Translations under genes and position numbers: made by a program
The notes under the pieces: model-generated
Database searches by the model: none
What the model was told of the DNA's origin: nothing
The model's input: only the letters and a program-made list of their open reading frames with translations
In this document: positions 35,101 to 44,900 of the stretch, piece after piece
Numbering within the stretch: position 1 is the stretch's first letter
Layout: each line of letters opens with the position of its first letter
Origin: Asterochloris sp. CNOR1
Lineage: Eukaryota; Chlorophyta; Trebouxiophyceae; Trebouxiales; Trebouxiaceae
Assembly (NCBI GenBank): GCA_963969365.1
Contig: OZ017761.1
Location: forward strand, 806,001 to 870,000
Direction: 5' to 3'
DNA length: 64,000 nucleotides

Positions 35101-36973
35101 CTTTGCGCCCAGGAACAAGTAAGGCCTGCGTGGTCGTGGTGTGATGTGATGAGCCAGTCCGCCTGCAGGGTGCATGTCATGCTGCCTGCTTGATGCAGCA
35201 ACACCTGCTGCTGTGCATCTGCACAGCTGCACGGCATCCGTGGCCTTCCTGCCTGAGTGACCAAGCTTGATGCTCAACGCCAGTGAGCTGAGCAGCCTGC
35301 TACATGCATCATGGCTGCACAGAAGTGGTGTGTGGCCGCCCTGCGGCCAGCAGCTGGAAAGCAGAATTGACGCCAGCCTAGGTGTGTGAGCCTATAGTCA
35401 TGCAAAGCAGCTCGTTGGTGCCTAAGAGGGCAGCTTGCCATGGTCTGGGCCCAAGTCAGCACACTGTTGCCCTGCAGGCCGGCCCCCTTCCCGGATGAGC
35501 ACCCTGACAGTGATGACCACCCCAGTGCTTCCGGCAGGCAGCTGCCTCTCAGGAGCGGGCCGCCACCGCTGGCACCCAGGCCACCGGGCAGCCCTCAGAT
35601 GCCGCCCCAGCCTCCTGCAGGTCAACCAGACAGGGGAGGGGGCGCTCAGCTGCAGGTGAGCTGTTTGCACCTGTGGCCGCCTTCACTCATGCTGCATGCC
35701 CGGGGAGTGCGAGCGCTGCTTGCCGTGCTGCACTGGAGTCCCTGTGAGACCCTCAGACGCCGCTCAAGCCCTCTGCCAAAGGGGGGGTCCTCAGCTGCAG
35801 GTGACTGGCCTGACTTTTCGGGTGGATGTGGGGTTGCAGCTGCTGGTTGCCTGAAGCCACCAGGCCCCGCCAGCCAAGGCTGGGGGCGCTGAATTTGGGT
35901 TGTCCTGAGCTCCTGATCAGCGGGTATGACGGTATCCCCCTCTGTGTGCTGATGCTTGACAGAATCTTGACTAGATCTTGGGGAGGATCTATTGGAGGAC
36001 AGCTTACAGCAAAGGCCCCAGCTTGAGCCAGGATCTGGGCTGTTGAGCATCAGCTTTGCTTGCCGGCTTTCCTGCTGCACCAGTTGTGCTCATAGACGCT
36101 TAGCATCTCTTCTCCCCTGTGCAGGAGATGGCCCAGCAGCAGAGAGAGCTAGAGCGCCCCCAGCGCCACTGGCCATCTGTCCTCCCCCATGCAGGAGGTG
36201 TCCCAGCAGCAGATTGAGCTGAGGCACTCTCAGTGCCTGGGCTGTCGACTGAGCATCTTCCCTCTCCTGTGCAGGAGGTGCCCCAGCAGCCGACTGAGCT
36301 GAGGCAGCGGGCGCAGCGCACGGCCAGCGGGGGGTCGCCAACGTCGCCCGGGCCAGTGCCCCGCGGCCGACAGGGCCCCCTGGCCGGCGGCTTCGGCTCC
36401 AGCCTGTCTCTGCACACAATGGACAGTGGGTCAGACTCAGCAGCAGGTGCACCGACCTGTTTGCCATGGTTTGCAAAAGTCAGGGCTTGCCTCCAACTCT
36501 GTCCCCTGGACACTCAGTCAGGCTTCGACCAAATGGTTGCGCAACAGCAGCAAGCGTGACCTTGGTGTGGTGTGTTGTTTCGGGCTCGGGCTCCTGTCAC
36601 TTCCTGCACACGATGGACAGCAGGCTGCCACCTAGATTGGCGGCCTCAGGCCCAGCATTTCTCAGAGAGAATGCACTTTGTTCACAATAGACGTTCTGCG
36701 CCGGCCCTCTGAGGCTGCAGCTCAGTAGTGCAGCAGGGCAGCTGGATGACAAGCAGTCTGATCCCTGGTACAGGTGAAGGAGGCACCTCACGGCGTCGCC
36801 AGTCCCCTGAGGCAGCTGAGGCGGCTGAGCGTGAGGAGTATGAGCGTCAGCAGTCCCTGATCGCGAGCCAGCAGACCGCCATCATGCGGGCAGCCGCCAG
36901 CGGCGCCACTGCCCCCTCTGGTGTCCCAGCCACCGCACGCGGCCTGCTGCAGCAGCAGCTCAAGCCGGCCTGA
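23196..36973 (+). CDS. MSL: MscS-like mechanosensitive ion channel with an EF-hand
   Basis: The predicted protein is a membrane channel opened by tension, probably of the plasma membrane or an internal membrane. Exons: 23196-23382, 24318-24449, 24778-24897, 25223-25384, 25879-26006, 26287-26500, 26713-26849, 27205-27385, 27710-27822, 28324-28563, 28990-29120, 29461-29575, 29883-30200, 30568-30750, 31027-31149, 31548-31666, 31974-32112, 32794-32913, 33217-33381, 33719-33853, 34454-34628, 35004-35118, 35478-35655, 36275-36446, 36774-36973. All phases close: 1,333 aa. Residues 1-360 are disordered. TM1-TM4 lie at about 378-400, 410-442, 465-480 and 490-510. A disordered loop of over 300 residues follows, then one EF-hand (893-904), TM5 (about 925-950) and pore-lining TM6 (about 955-985). 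The MscS signature is HPFDVGD (993-999) followed by VNTVVKRWDGVRIWYPNS. Six TMs and an EF-hand before TM5 match the Msy1/Msy2-type eukaryotic class. EF-loop position 12 is Asn, not Glu. Confidence 0.9.
25484..25600 (+). repeat. 12-bp minisatellite of GTGCAGCGTGCAG-type units
   Basis: About nine imperfect copies of a roughly 12-bp unit (AGGTGCAGCGTGC) lie in the intron between channel exons 25223-25384 and 25879-26006. Each unit contains GCAGGT, i.e. an acceptor-like GCAG directly followed by a donor-like GT. No coding role is seen. Confidence 0.8.
30126..30200 (+). repeat. 21-bp in-frame repeat in the channel gene (EGHxxPQ x3)
   Basis: Three consecutive 21-nt units encode EGHQTPQ, EGHKTPQ and EGHKMPQ, preceded by the related EAHKAQ. 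They end exactly at the donor of exon 29883-30200. The array lies in the large disordered loop between TM4 and the EF-hand, so copy-number change would stay in frame. Confidence 0.85.
35588..35810 (+). repeat. copy of the end of channel exon 35478-35655 in the next intron
   Basis: The exon end at about 35588-35661 (GCCCTCAGATGCCGCC ... CTCAGCTGCAGGTGAGCTG) recurs at about 35741-35810 (ACCCTCAGACGCCGCT ... CTCAGCTGCAGGTGACTGG). The offset is about 150 bp and the donor-like GTGA is retained. The copy holds no continuing open frame of its own that fits the gene. Confidence 0.65.
36111..36320 (+). repeat. triplicated splice acceptor plus exon start in the channel gene
   Basis: GCAGGAGATGGCCCAGCAGC (36121), GCAGGAGGTGTCCCAGCAGC (36191) and GCAGGAGGTGCCCCAGCAGC (36271) are each preceded by a C/T-rich tract and followed by a GAGCT-containing string. 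Spacing is 70 and 80 bp. Only the third gives an open exon (36275-36446). Reading in from the first copy meets a stop in the second. Confidence 0.85.
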
Positions 36974-37549
36974 GTGCTGTGGACTGCAGGTTGGAGCCCC
37001 GTCTGCCTCCTGTCTTGGAACACTCCGGCCGCCAGGCCAGGAGCTGCTCCACATGGAGCAGGTCAAATGCGAAAGGCTGCAAGAAGTGCCACCGCATGGC
37101 AGGAGCAGAGCATCATCAAAACTCAATCTGTGGTCAGAGACACATATCACCTGCAAGTCTGCAGGCTGGCTGGGTTGCTCTGTCCTGTATCACAGGTGGC
37201 GCCCAGCCGGCCATTACTGTCATGCCCCTGGTTGATCAAATTTGATTGCCATTTCCACATCTGTGGATCTTCATACGCATCGTAGGCAGGTCTCTCTCTT
37301 GGGCACTGTCTCCAGCCCATAGCAAGCTGACACTGCTATGCTTTGTTCGACCTACACGTGCAGCAATCTCTTGCCTCCTCTGTGACTCACCAGAGCGCAG
37401 ATTTGAGTTTGCTACAGCCCCCAACCCTCAAGCGAATCGGACCCTGTGCTTCCTGAAGATTTCATGGATGACATGCCTTCCCATCAGTAGGAACTTCGGC
37501 TTCAATTTGGTACTGATGTCATGTACTGTCAACAAGGTTATCAGAAATA
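36974..37549. other. convergent intergenic region between the channel and MOCS3 genes
   Basis: This 576-bp stretch between two convergent stop codons has no supported gene. The long + frame starting at 37246 is antisense to the last MOCS3 exon and has shadow-like composition. No TGTAA was spotted on either strand in this interval. Confidence 0.5.
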
Positions 37550-40500
37550 TCAGTACCTGGGGAAGTCAGTACCTGCATGCTGTGCCCATGCAGCGAGCCC
37601 ACCAGTCAAGTCAACTGCTGTGTGGAGGCCATGCTCCCGCAGCGATTGCACCACCAGTTGAGAGTCATTGCCTCTTCGGCACAGGACGACAATGGAAGTC
37701 TGCTCATTCAGGGTGCTGGCTTGAGCAGCCTGCCCACTATACAGTTGCGGTACTTCATCTGAAGGGGCAGCTGCACTGGTGGCATTCTCAAGAGCCTGCA
37801 CACTTCGGGCGCTTGCTGATGCTGCAGCATTGTGCTGCGTGCCTGGGTCTGGGACTGTGCCAGACACTGCCTGTGGTTGATGTGACCCAGTTCCCTTCAA
37901 ATGCTTCACCAGGTGAGGCAGCTGAAGCAGCATCTCATCAAAGGGGTAGTTCACAGAGCCTGCGTGCAGGAGCACGACAAGGCACTTAGGGGCCACAGAT
38001 ACCGGAGTGACGACAGTTCTGATGACTGCAGCACAGGGGCTGCTCAGCAAAGGCTGCGGGACTGGGGTGTTGTTGAGCAGTCATTTTGCATGTGACCAGC
38101 ACAGATCACAGTATGCAGACACGACAGCAGCTGGGCAGGCATGGGAGCAGCTGACATGGGGTCTCTCAGAAGGAGCATCAGCATATTGAGGATGTTTGGC
38201 AGCCAGAGGAATCCTGCTGGTTAGCCAGAAATACAGGTCACCTGGCAGGTGGGCCATGTCGAACTCAGGGCGAGGCCTGACATCCACCAGGGCAGGCCGC
38301 TGAGCCTGCAGCCGCCATTGCAGCTCTGCAGGGGTAACCCTGCATGGGGAGCAGCAGGACAGCACCTTCCACAGCCAGATCTGGGCAGGTGCTGCCAGGC
38401 AAAATGCTGTCCTGGGCTGCAGCTCTGCACACACTGCCTGCTGAAGAGCACATCCACAGAGGCACCCACCAGAGAGGTGGCCAGCGCATGTGTGCTTTCT
38501 GCCACCCCAGCACAAGCCAGTGTTGAGACCAGGGCACAGGGTCTGCTGTGATGTGCACACGACATGGGCAGACTCCACTGATGGCACACGAGAGGGTTGC
38601 GCAAAAGGAGCCTCAGTGACCCACCTCTGATTGGTGGGCAGGACGTGCAGAGATGGCGGCCCCTTGTCATTTGCTGGCTGCCCTGTGAATGCAGCGTAGT
38701 CATACTGAGGCAGGCTGGCTGCCGTGATGGATGGGGAGGCCCCGCAGGCCACGCAGTTGGACTGCCTGCACAAGCCGCGCAGGAGCACTCAGCACAAAGG
38801 TGCCTGGCTTCGGCAGCAGCGTGCGGTGCATATCGTAAAACAGACAGCCTGCACTGAAAATGCATGGCACTCTGCAGCTGGGCCAGCAGTTGCAGCTGTT
38901 GCTGCGCTGGCCACCTAATGACCCAGCATACCCAGGAGTCCTGCCAGTTGCAGCGACTGGGCTGCCTGCATGGGCACCAAAGGAGCGCTCAGCAGGACAA
39001 TGCTGCAGCTGGGGCAGCTGCTCCTCTCCCTGTTGCCCTCCTTGGCTGGCCTATCCTTCAGAGATGTGACCAGGATTGTGAGGGGAGACAGCAGGCCAAG
39101 TGCTGCCCCGCCTGCACTGGATGAGTGATGCACAGCGTTTGCCTCTGGCCCGATACCCCACACGCCAGGGCAGCCCATTTTCAGCAGGCGGACATCTGCC
39201 CATGTGCTGCCGGACGACAAGGGAGAGAAGCAGCACCCACTGCTGCGCAGCATGAACCTGCGACCCACATGCCTCCTGCAAGAGGAGTCAGAGAGCAGCA
39301 GTGCCACCTGTGATGTGAGCAACAGGAAGCACAGGGATTTGGCATCACAGCTACCTCATGTGCTCTTGAGGTGAACCTGAAGAGATGCAGGGCTCACATG
39401 CCCAGCAGCTTGACTGGGTGTCTCGCAGACCTGCATCGCCGATCCCAACAGCCTGCTGGAGGGGGTGAGAGAGCTCAACAAGGCCCACCTGCCGCGCAGC
39501 TTGACGGTCTGGAAGCGCAGAGCCAAGGCATCGAAGATGAGCAGGCGCTGGCTGAGCACCTGCCCGACCCCGGCAGCCAGCTTCATGGCCTCCAGTGCCT
39601 GCAGGGTGCCCATGACTCCCGGCACAACACCCAGCACTCCGCCGTCTGAGCAGCGGGCGCAGCTGGCTGCCTGGGGGCTGGCAGGGAACAGGCAGCGGTA
39701 GCAGGGACCTGCAGGGCGGCAGGCCAGCATTGTTGGCATGGACGTGTGGTGAAATGCAGCTCTGCTTGGGCCTGGCTAGATTCACGAGTTGTGGGGCAAG
39801 GCTGCATAGGGGAGCTTGGTCAGGGCACCCTACCTTTGGAGACAGCACGACCAGACAAATCACCGGCTGTGGACAAGAAAGGAGCATGCCAAGCACGAGT
39901 GTCATTGCCTCCATCAGATCAGGTCAGGTGCACAGTGCTTACAACGTCCCGTGCTGGGACAAGCTTGCACTCAGCAGAGGCTTCACCTGCATGCCACGCG
40001 GGGGGAAAGGGGAGGGAATGGCCTCACCATGCAGACTTGCACCTTGCCAGTGCAGGTGAACATCCGCGACAAGCTGCAAAACATACTACCCCTCTGCATG
40101 GCAGCCAGCATCCTGCCAGACCCGCAGGCCCACCTTGCTCCCCATGGCAATACACCGACAGCTGCCCATCAGTGCCAATGGCGGCCCCAGACACCAGGGG
40201 CTTGCCAGCCACCACGCAGGCGTCGCTGGCCAGGTAGCGAGTGGGAGCGTTGTCGCTGCAGTCCACCACCACATCATATGCTGACACCAGGTCCAGAGCA
40301 TTGCTGGCCGTCAGGCCAGCATGGTGAGCCTCCACCTGAAGTAGTCAAATATTGGTCAAGTCCAGAGGCTCACGCCAAGGTCTCTGCCCTCAGGATCTCT
40401 GAATGAGAGGGTCAGGCTGGCAGGAATTTGAGGAGAGAGCAGTGAGATACCCCAAATAATCAATTGCAAGAGGACTCCTGAAATGTCAGAGGTATTATAT

Positions 40501-41603
40501 CAGACTGCCTGAGATCTGGCTGTCTTGCCGCCCTTCAGTCAGGACTGGACAGCCGTCTCACAAAGCCTCTGACCTGGATGCTGCTGTTCAGGCTGCAGCA
40601 GGCCTCTGCGGCTGAGTCTGCCTTGTGCTGCCCAACCCTGGCCTCTGTGTGGCTGATCTGGCGGTGCAGGTTGCTCAGCTCCACAGCATCCTGATCAACC
40701 AAGCCTAAGCGCCCAACACCTGCAACCGTCAGACTCGAATGAGGATGGCAGGGCTATTTGGGTGCTGGCAGGGATGCAGTGCGCCACTCCGTGTCTCAGT
40801 GGCATTGTGCTCCATCCAAACCTGCATAGGCCCTGAAAGACACATATTGCTTACTTCCACAGCGCATCAAGGGGGGGCGCTCATGATTGCAGCCTCCAGG
40901 CCCTAGACAGAAACCTGTTGTTTTGAGACTGACCATGTGCCAGGTGCAGCATGGCTTTGACTGCCAATATGCAAGACCGCACACGTCCAATTCTCCCCCT
41001 TCCCAACCTGGCGTGACAAGATGTTCTGCCTTGTCTGCTGCACTCAAGAGCAGATGGCCTGCAGAATTCCAGGTACAGGGAAGCAGGGCACACCAATGTA
41101 ACAAATTCAAGTTGTCATATTTCAGAGGACTGCCATGAGAGAAATGGAACAGACAGTGCGTACCTGCAGCGGCCAGATACAGAGCAGCAGGTGAACCCAG
41201 GCCGCCTGCTCCAATGACGAGGACAGAAGCGTTGCACAGGCGCTCCTGGCCTGCAGCAAGTGCAGTGCAGGCTGTGAAAAGAAGATGTGAGCGCCAATGC
41301 TGCACAAGGGCGCAGCACAATGGACCTGCCTGCCACGCCAAAAGAGGGCAGCAGCAGATGCCTGCTGTAGCGGCTGATCTGGCTGCTGCTGAGATTGTGC
41401 TGGCTTCCAGCCCACCCAGGGTGAGATGCAGCGTCTTTGGTCTGGCTCAGCGACCCCAGAGGGACGGCCTCTTGCAAAGCTGCCAGTCTGGCCTGAGCAG
41501 CAGCTAGCTGCCTCCTGAGTTCCTCGTTCTCCTGCTGAAGTGTTTGTGTCTGCCACCTGATCTGCAATTGCAGATCTGATGCATCTGATGCTTGCATGCC
41601 CAT
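37550..41603 (-). CDS. MOCS3: MOCS3/UBA4/CNX5: E1-like adenylyltransferase and sulfurtransferase
   Basis: This cytosolic enzyme adenylates and then thiocarboxylates the C-terminus of MOCS2A and URM1-type carriers, feeding molybdopterin synthesis and tRNA 2-thiolation. Exons (complement): 41330-41603, 41164-41250, 40574-40719, 40134-40335, 39489-39708, 38625-38765, 38242-38339, 37550-37959; all phases close to 525 aa. An N-terminal coiled coil ([21 protein letters not shown]) precedes [19 protein letters not shown]. The ThiF/MoeB part has GAGGLGS (105-111), [14 protein letters not shown] (128-141) and DCSDN (194-198). The zinc CxxC pairs are C239/C242 and C314/C317. C256 in RCSDGGVLG is the likely thioester cysteine. 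The C-terminal rhodanese domain has loop CRRGNDS with catalytic C483, as in human MOCS3. Start at 41603 (MGMQ); a second Met is at 41597. Intron 1 uses a GC donor (GCAGGT). Confidence 0.93.
38749..39025 (-). repeat. degenerate copy of the MOCS3 exon-6 acceptor region
   Basis: The exon-6 start and its acceptor at 38749-38825 (CAGTTGGACTGCCTGCACAA, then GGAGCACTCAGCA) recur at about 38946-39025 (CAGTTGCAGCGACTGGGCTG, then GGAGCGCTCAGCA). The offset is about 195 bp, within the upstream intron. The copy is too decayed to be coding. Confidence 0.5.
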
Positions 41604-41939
41604 CCAAGCCTGTCTATTGACTGTTGAGGGGTGAGGGTTTGCCACAAAGTGGCCACTGATCAGAATAAAGCCATGAGTCACAGCTGGAAGGTAGTACTCA
41701 ACCTGGAAGGGAAGTACCCCACCATCCGGCATCCGGCTGACAGCCTCGTGAGGCTTGTCATTTAACCTGCAGCCCTCTCAAGATACATCCGAACAGAACT
41801 TGAGTCCAGCTCACAGATGAAAAAGATTGTTGACATGGTGAACAAGACTTGCATTTGCTTCACATTAATTGCTTTCACATGGACAGCCACTTTCAAACAG
41901 GCAAACACTGTTGATGAGGGGGAAGTGGGCTTCAAGGTG

Positions 41940-41944
41940 TTACA
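41940..41944 (-). promoter_or_regulatory. TGTAA poly(A) signal of the lumen repeat-protein gene
   Basis: TGTAA on the - strand lies 11 nt past the TAA stop (41955-41957). It is unusually close to the stop, so it may not be the one used. Confidence 0.4.
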
Positions 41945-41954
41945 GCTTGTTCAT

Positions 41955-44900
41955 TTATTCCAGCCCCTTACGGGTGGCTTCTTTGCCAAGACTTTTGGCC
42001 TGGTCAGCTGCGCCTGCAGCCTTGTCTGCTGCCTTGCCCACCTGCAAGGCAGAGACCATCCTTTGGACAGCGTGCTGGTGGCCTCTTTTTACAGCTCAGG
42101 AAAGGTAACATGGCACTCATGCAGGTGTTGTGCAATGGGTACATGCCAACAACACCTGGACAGCCTAAATATCCAGTGCAACAGCATGTTTGCAAGCTGC
42201 AGTTGATAATGATAATGGTGGATGCAGGCCAGTGAACTGTGCCTGACAGCAAGGGGCCCACCTGGCCGGACAGATCTGGGCTGCCAGGCAGGTCCTTGAC
42301 AGCTGCGCCTGGCTTGGGGCCATTTGGCAGGTCATCCTTGGTCACACTGCTGCCAGGCAGGCCTCCCGACAGGTCACCTGCAGGGATGGTGGAACATATA
42401 CTGATATATGTCCGCGCTGATGGCCTTTGACTTCAGAAGCAGGTGCTGCGTACACAGGCAGCGCAGAATGGTATGCCAGGTTTTTGATGAGGTACAACAG
42501 TGGCAGCATCCTGATTGGGTAGATGCAACTCACCGAAGGGGTTCTTCCCCTTGATGTCCTTCACAGCACTGCCAGCCTTGTCAGCCACGCTGCCACCTTT
42601 GCTGGCAGCCTTGCCCACCTGCACATGAATGCATCTTTTCACTGCTTTACTGTACACCGCTGACAGAACGTGGTCTGCCAGCTGAATTTAACAACTCTGT
42701 AGCACAGCCGCACCATCACAACAGCAAAATGCCCCCTTGTGAGCAATGCAAGCCATGGTGCAGCTGCAGCCAAGAACCACCCCTGCTGTAGCACACTCGC
42801 AGCTAAGAGATCTGCACCTGCCCAGACACCTGACTGCCAGCAGAGCCGCTTGGCAGGTTCTTGAGTGCCTGGCCTGGCTTGGGGCCGTCAGGGAGGTCAC
42901 TCCTTGTCACGTTGCTGCCAGGCAGTCCACCAGACAGGTCACCTGCAAGCAAAAATATTTTCGGTTGGGCCTGACCCACCTGATGTGAGGCAGGCCTGAC
43001 TTGCTCCAAAGACAAAGCTAGCATACATAGGCAGATGAATATGGACTGCCAGTTACTTGGGCGAATCCAACTCACCGAAAGGGTTCTTCCCCTTGATGTC
43101 CTTGGCAGCGCTGCCAGCCTTGTCAGCCACGCTGCCACCTTTGCTGGCAGCCTTGCCCACCTGCACACCAGCACATACTTTGGCACCTCCCACAGGAGCT
43201 CTCGCAGTAGAAGAAGCCAAAGCAAGCCGTCCCTGTGCAATGCAACGACACCACTGCAGGCAGGCAATGTAAGCCAATATGCAGCAGCAGCCAGCAGCCT
43301 GGCATGCCAACATACCTGGCTGGACACCTGGCTGCCAGCAGAGCCGCTTGGCAGGTCCTTGAGTGCCTGGCCAGGCTTGGGCCCGTCAGGGAGGTCATCC
43401 TTTGACACATTGCTGCCAGGCAGTCCACCGGAGAGGTCACCTGCAAGCAGAGATATTTTCAATCAGGTCTTGAGCCAGTGCTAAGGTGACGCAGGCCTGA
43501 CTCGCTCCAATGACAAGGCTAGCATACACAGGCAGATGGACGGCAGCTGGACTGCCAAATAAATGGCTCAAGCGAACCCCACTCACCGAAAGGGTTCTTG
43601 CCCTTGATATCCTTGGCAGCACTGCCAGCCTTGTCAGCCACGCTGCCACCTTTGCTGGCAGCCTTGCCCACCTGCACAACAGCACATACATCTCAGCGCG
43701 ATTCGATGCACAGGACCTCTCAGAGTAGATAGATTTCTGTCAGTCAAAGCCAATGTGTGCGCACTGCAGCCGCGCCACTGCAGGCAGGAAATGTCAGCAA
43801 CTGTGCAGCAGCAGCCAGCAGCAGCCTGGTATGCCAACATACCTGGCTGGACACCTGGCTGCCGGCGGATCCGCTTGGCAGGTCCTTGAGTGCCTGGCCA
43901 GGCTTGGGGCCGTCAGGAAGGTCATCCTTCGACACATTGCTGCCAGGCAGTCCACCGGAGAGGTCACCTGCAAGCAGCAATTGTCAATTGGGACTGAGCC
44001 AGCGCTGAGGTGATGCAGGCGTTACCATCTCCAGAAGCAAGGTTAGCAGCAGGGATAGACAAACGGACAGCAGCTTGGACTGCTGATTACCTGGCTTCAG
44101 GCAAACCCCACTCACCAAAAGGGTTCTTGCCCTTGATGTCCTTGGCAGCACTGCCAGCCTTGTCAGCCACGCTGCCACCTTTGCTGGCAGCCTTGCCCAC
44201 CTGCACAGCAGCACAAACATCTCAGTGCGATTCGATGCACCTTCCCTGGGACCTCTCACAGTAGATGACGTGTCAGTCCAGGCCCACGCAAGCCAACCCT
44301 GTGCAGTGCAGCCATGCAACTGCAGGCAGGAATGGTCAGCATTTGTGCAGCAGCAGCCAGCAGCAGCCCGGCATGCCTACATACCTGGCTGGACACCTGG
44401 CTGCCGGCAGAGCCACTTGGCAGGTCCTTGAGTGCCTGGCCAGGCTTGGGCCCGTCTGGGAGGTCATCCTTTGACACATTGCTGCCAGGCAGTCCACCAG
44501 ACAGGTCACCTGCAAGCAGAGATATCTTCAATCGGGTCTTGAGCCAGTGCTCAGGTGATACTAATTGATGCTGGCTGCAAGAAAGGCTTGAATGATTTTG
44601 AGGCAGCTGCGTACCACCCCAACCACCCCACTCACCGAAAGGGTTCTTTCCCTTGATGTCCTTGGCAGCACTGCCAGCCTTGTCAGCCACGCTGCTACCT
44701 TTGCTGGCAGCCTTGCCCACCTGCACAGCAGCACACATATTTAAATGCCTTTCTCAACCCGGTCCACAGCCCCTGACCTGTCAGTCAAGCCAATCAAACC
44801 TGTTCACATGTCCAGCAACATCAACATCATTGCAGATGATTCATGTATGAGTTGTGCAGCAGCAGGAGGTGACCAGCAGGCAGCAGCCTGGCGCGTCAAC

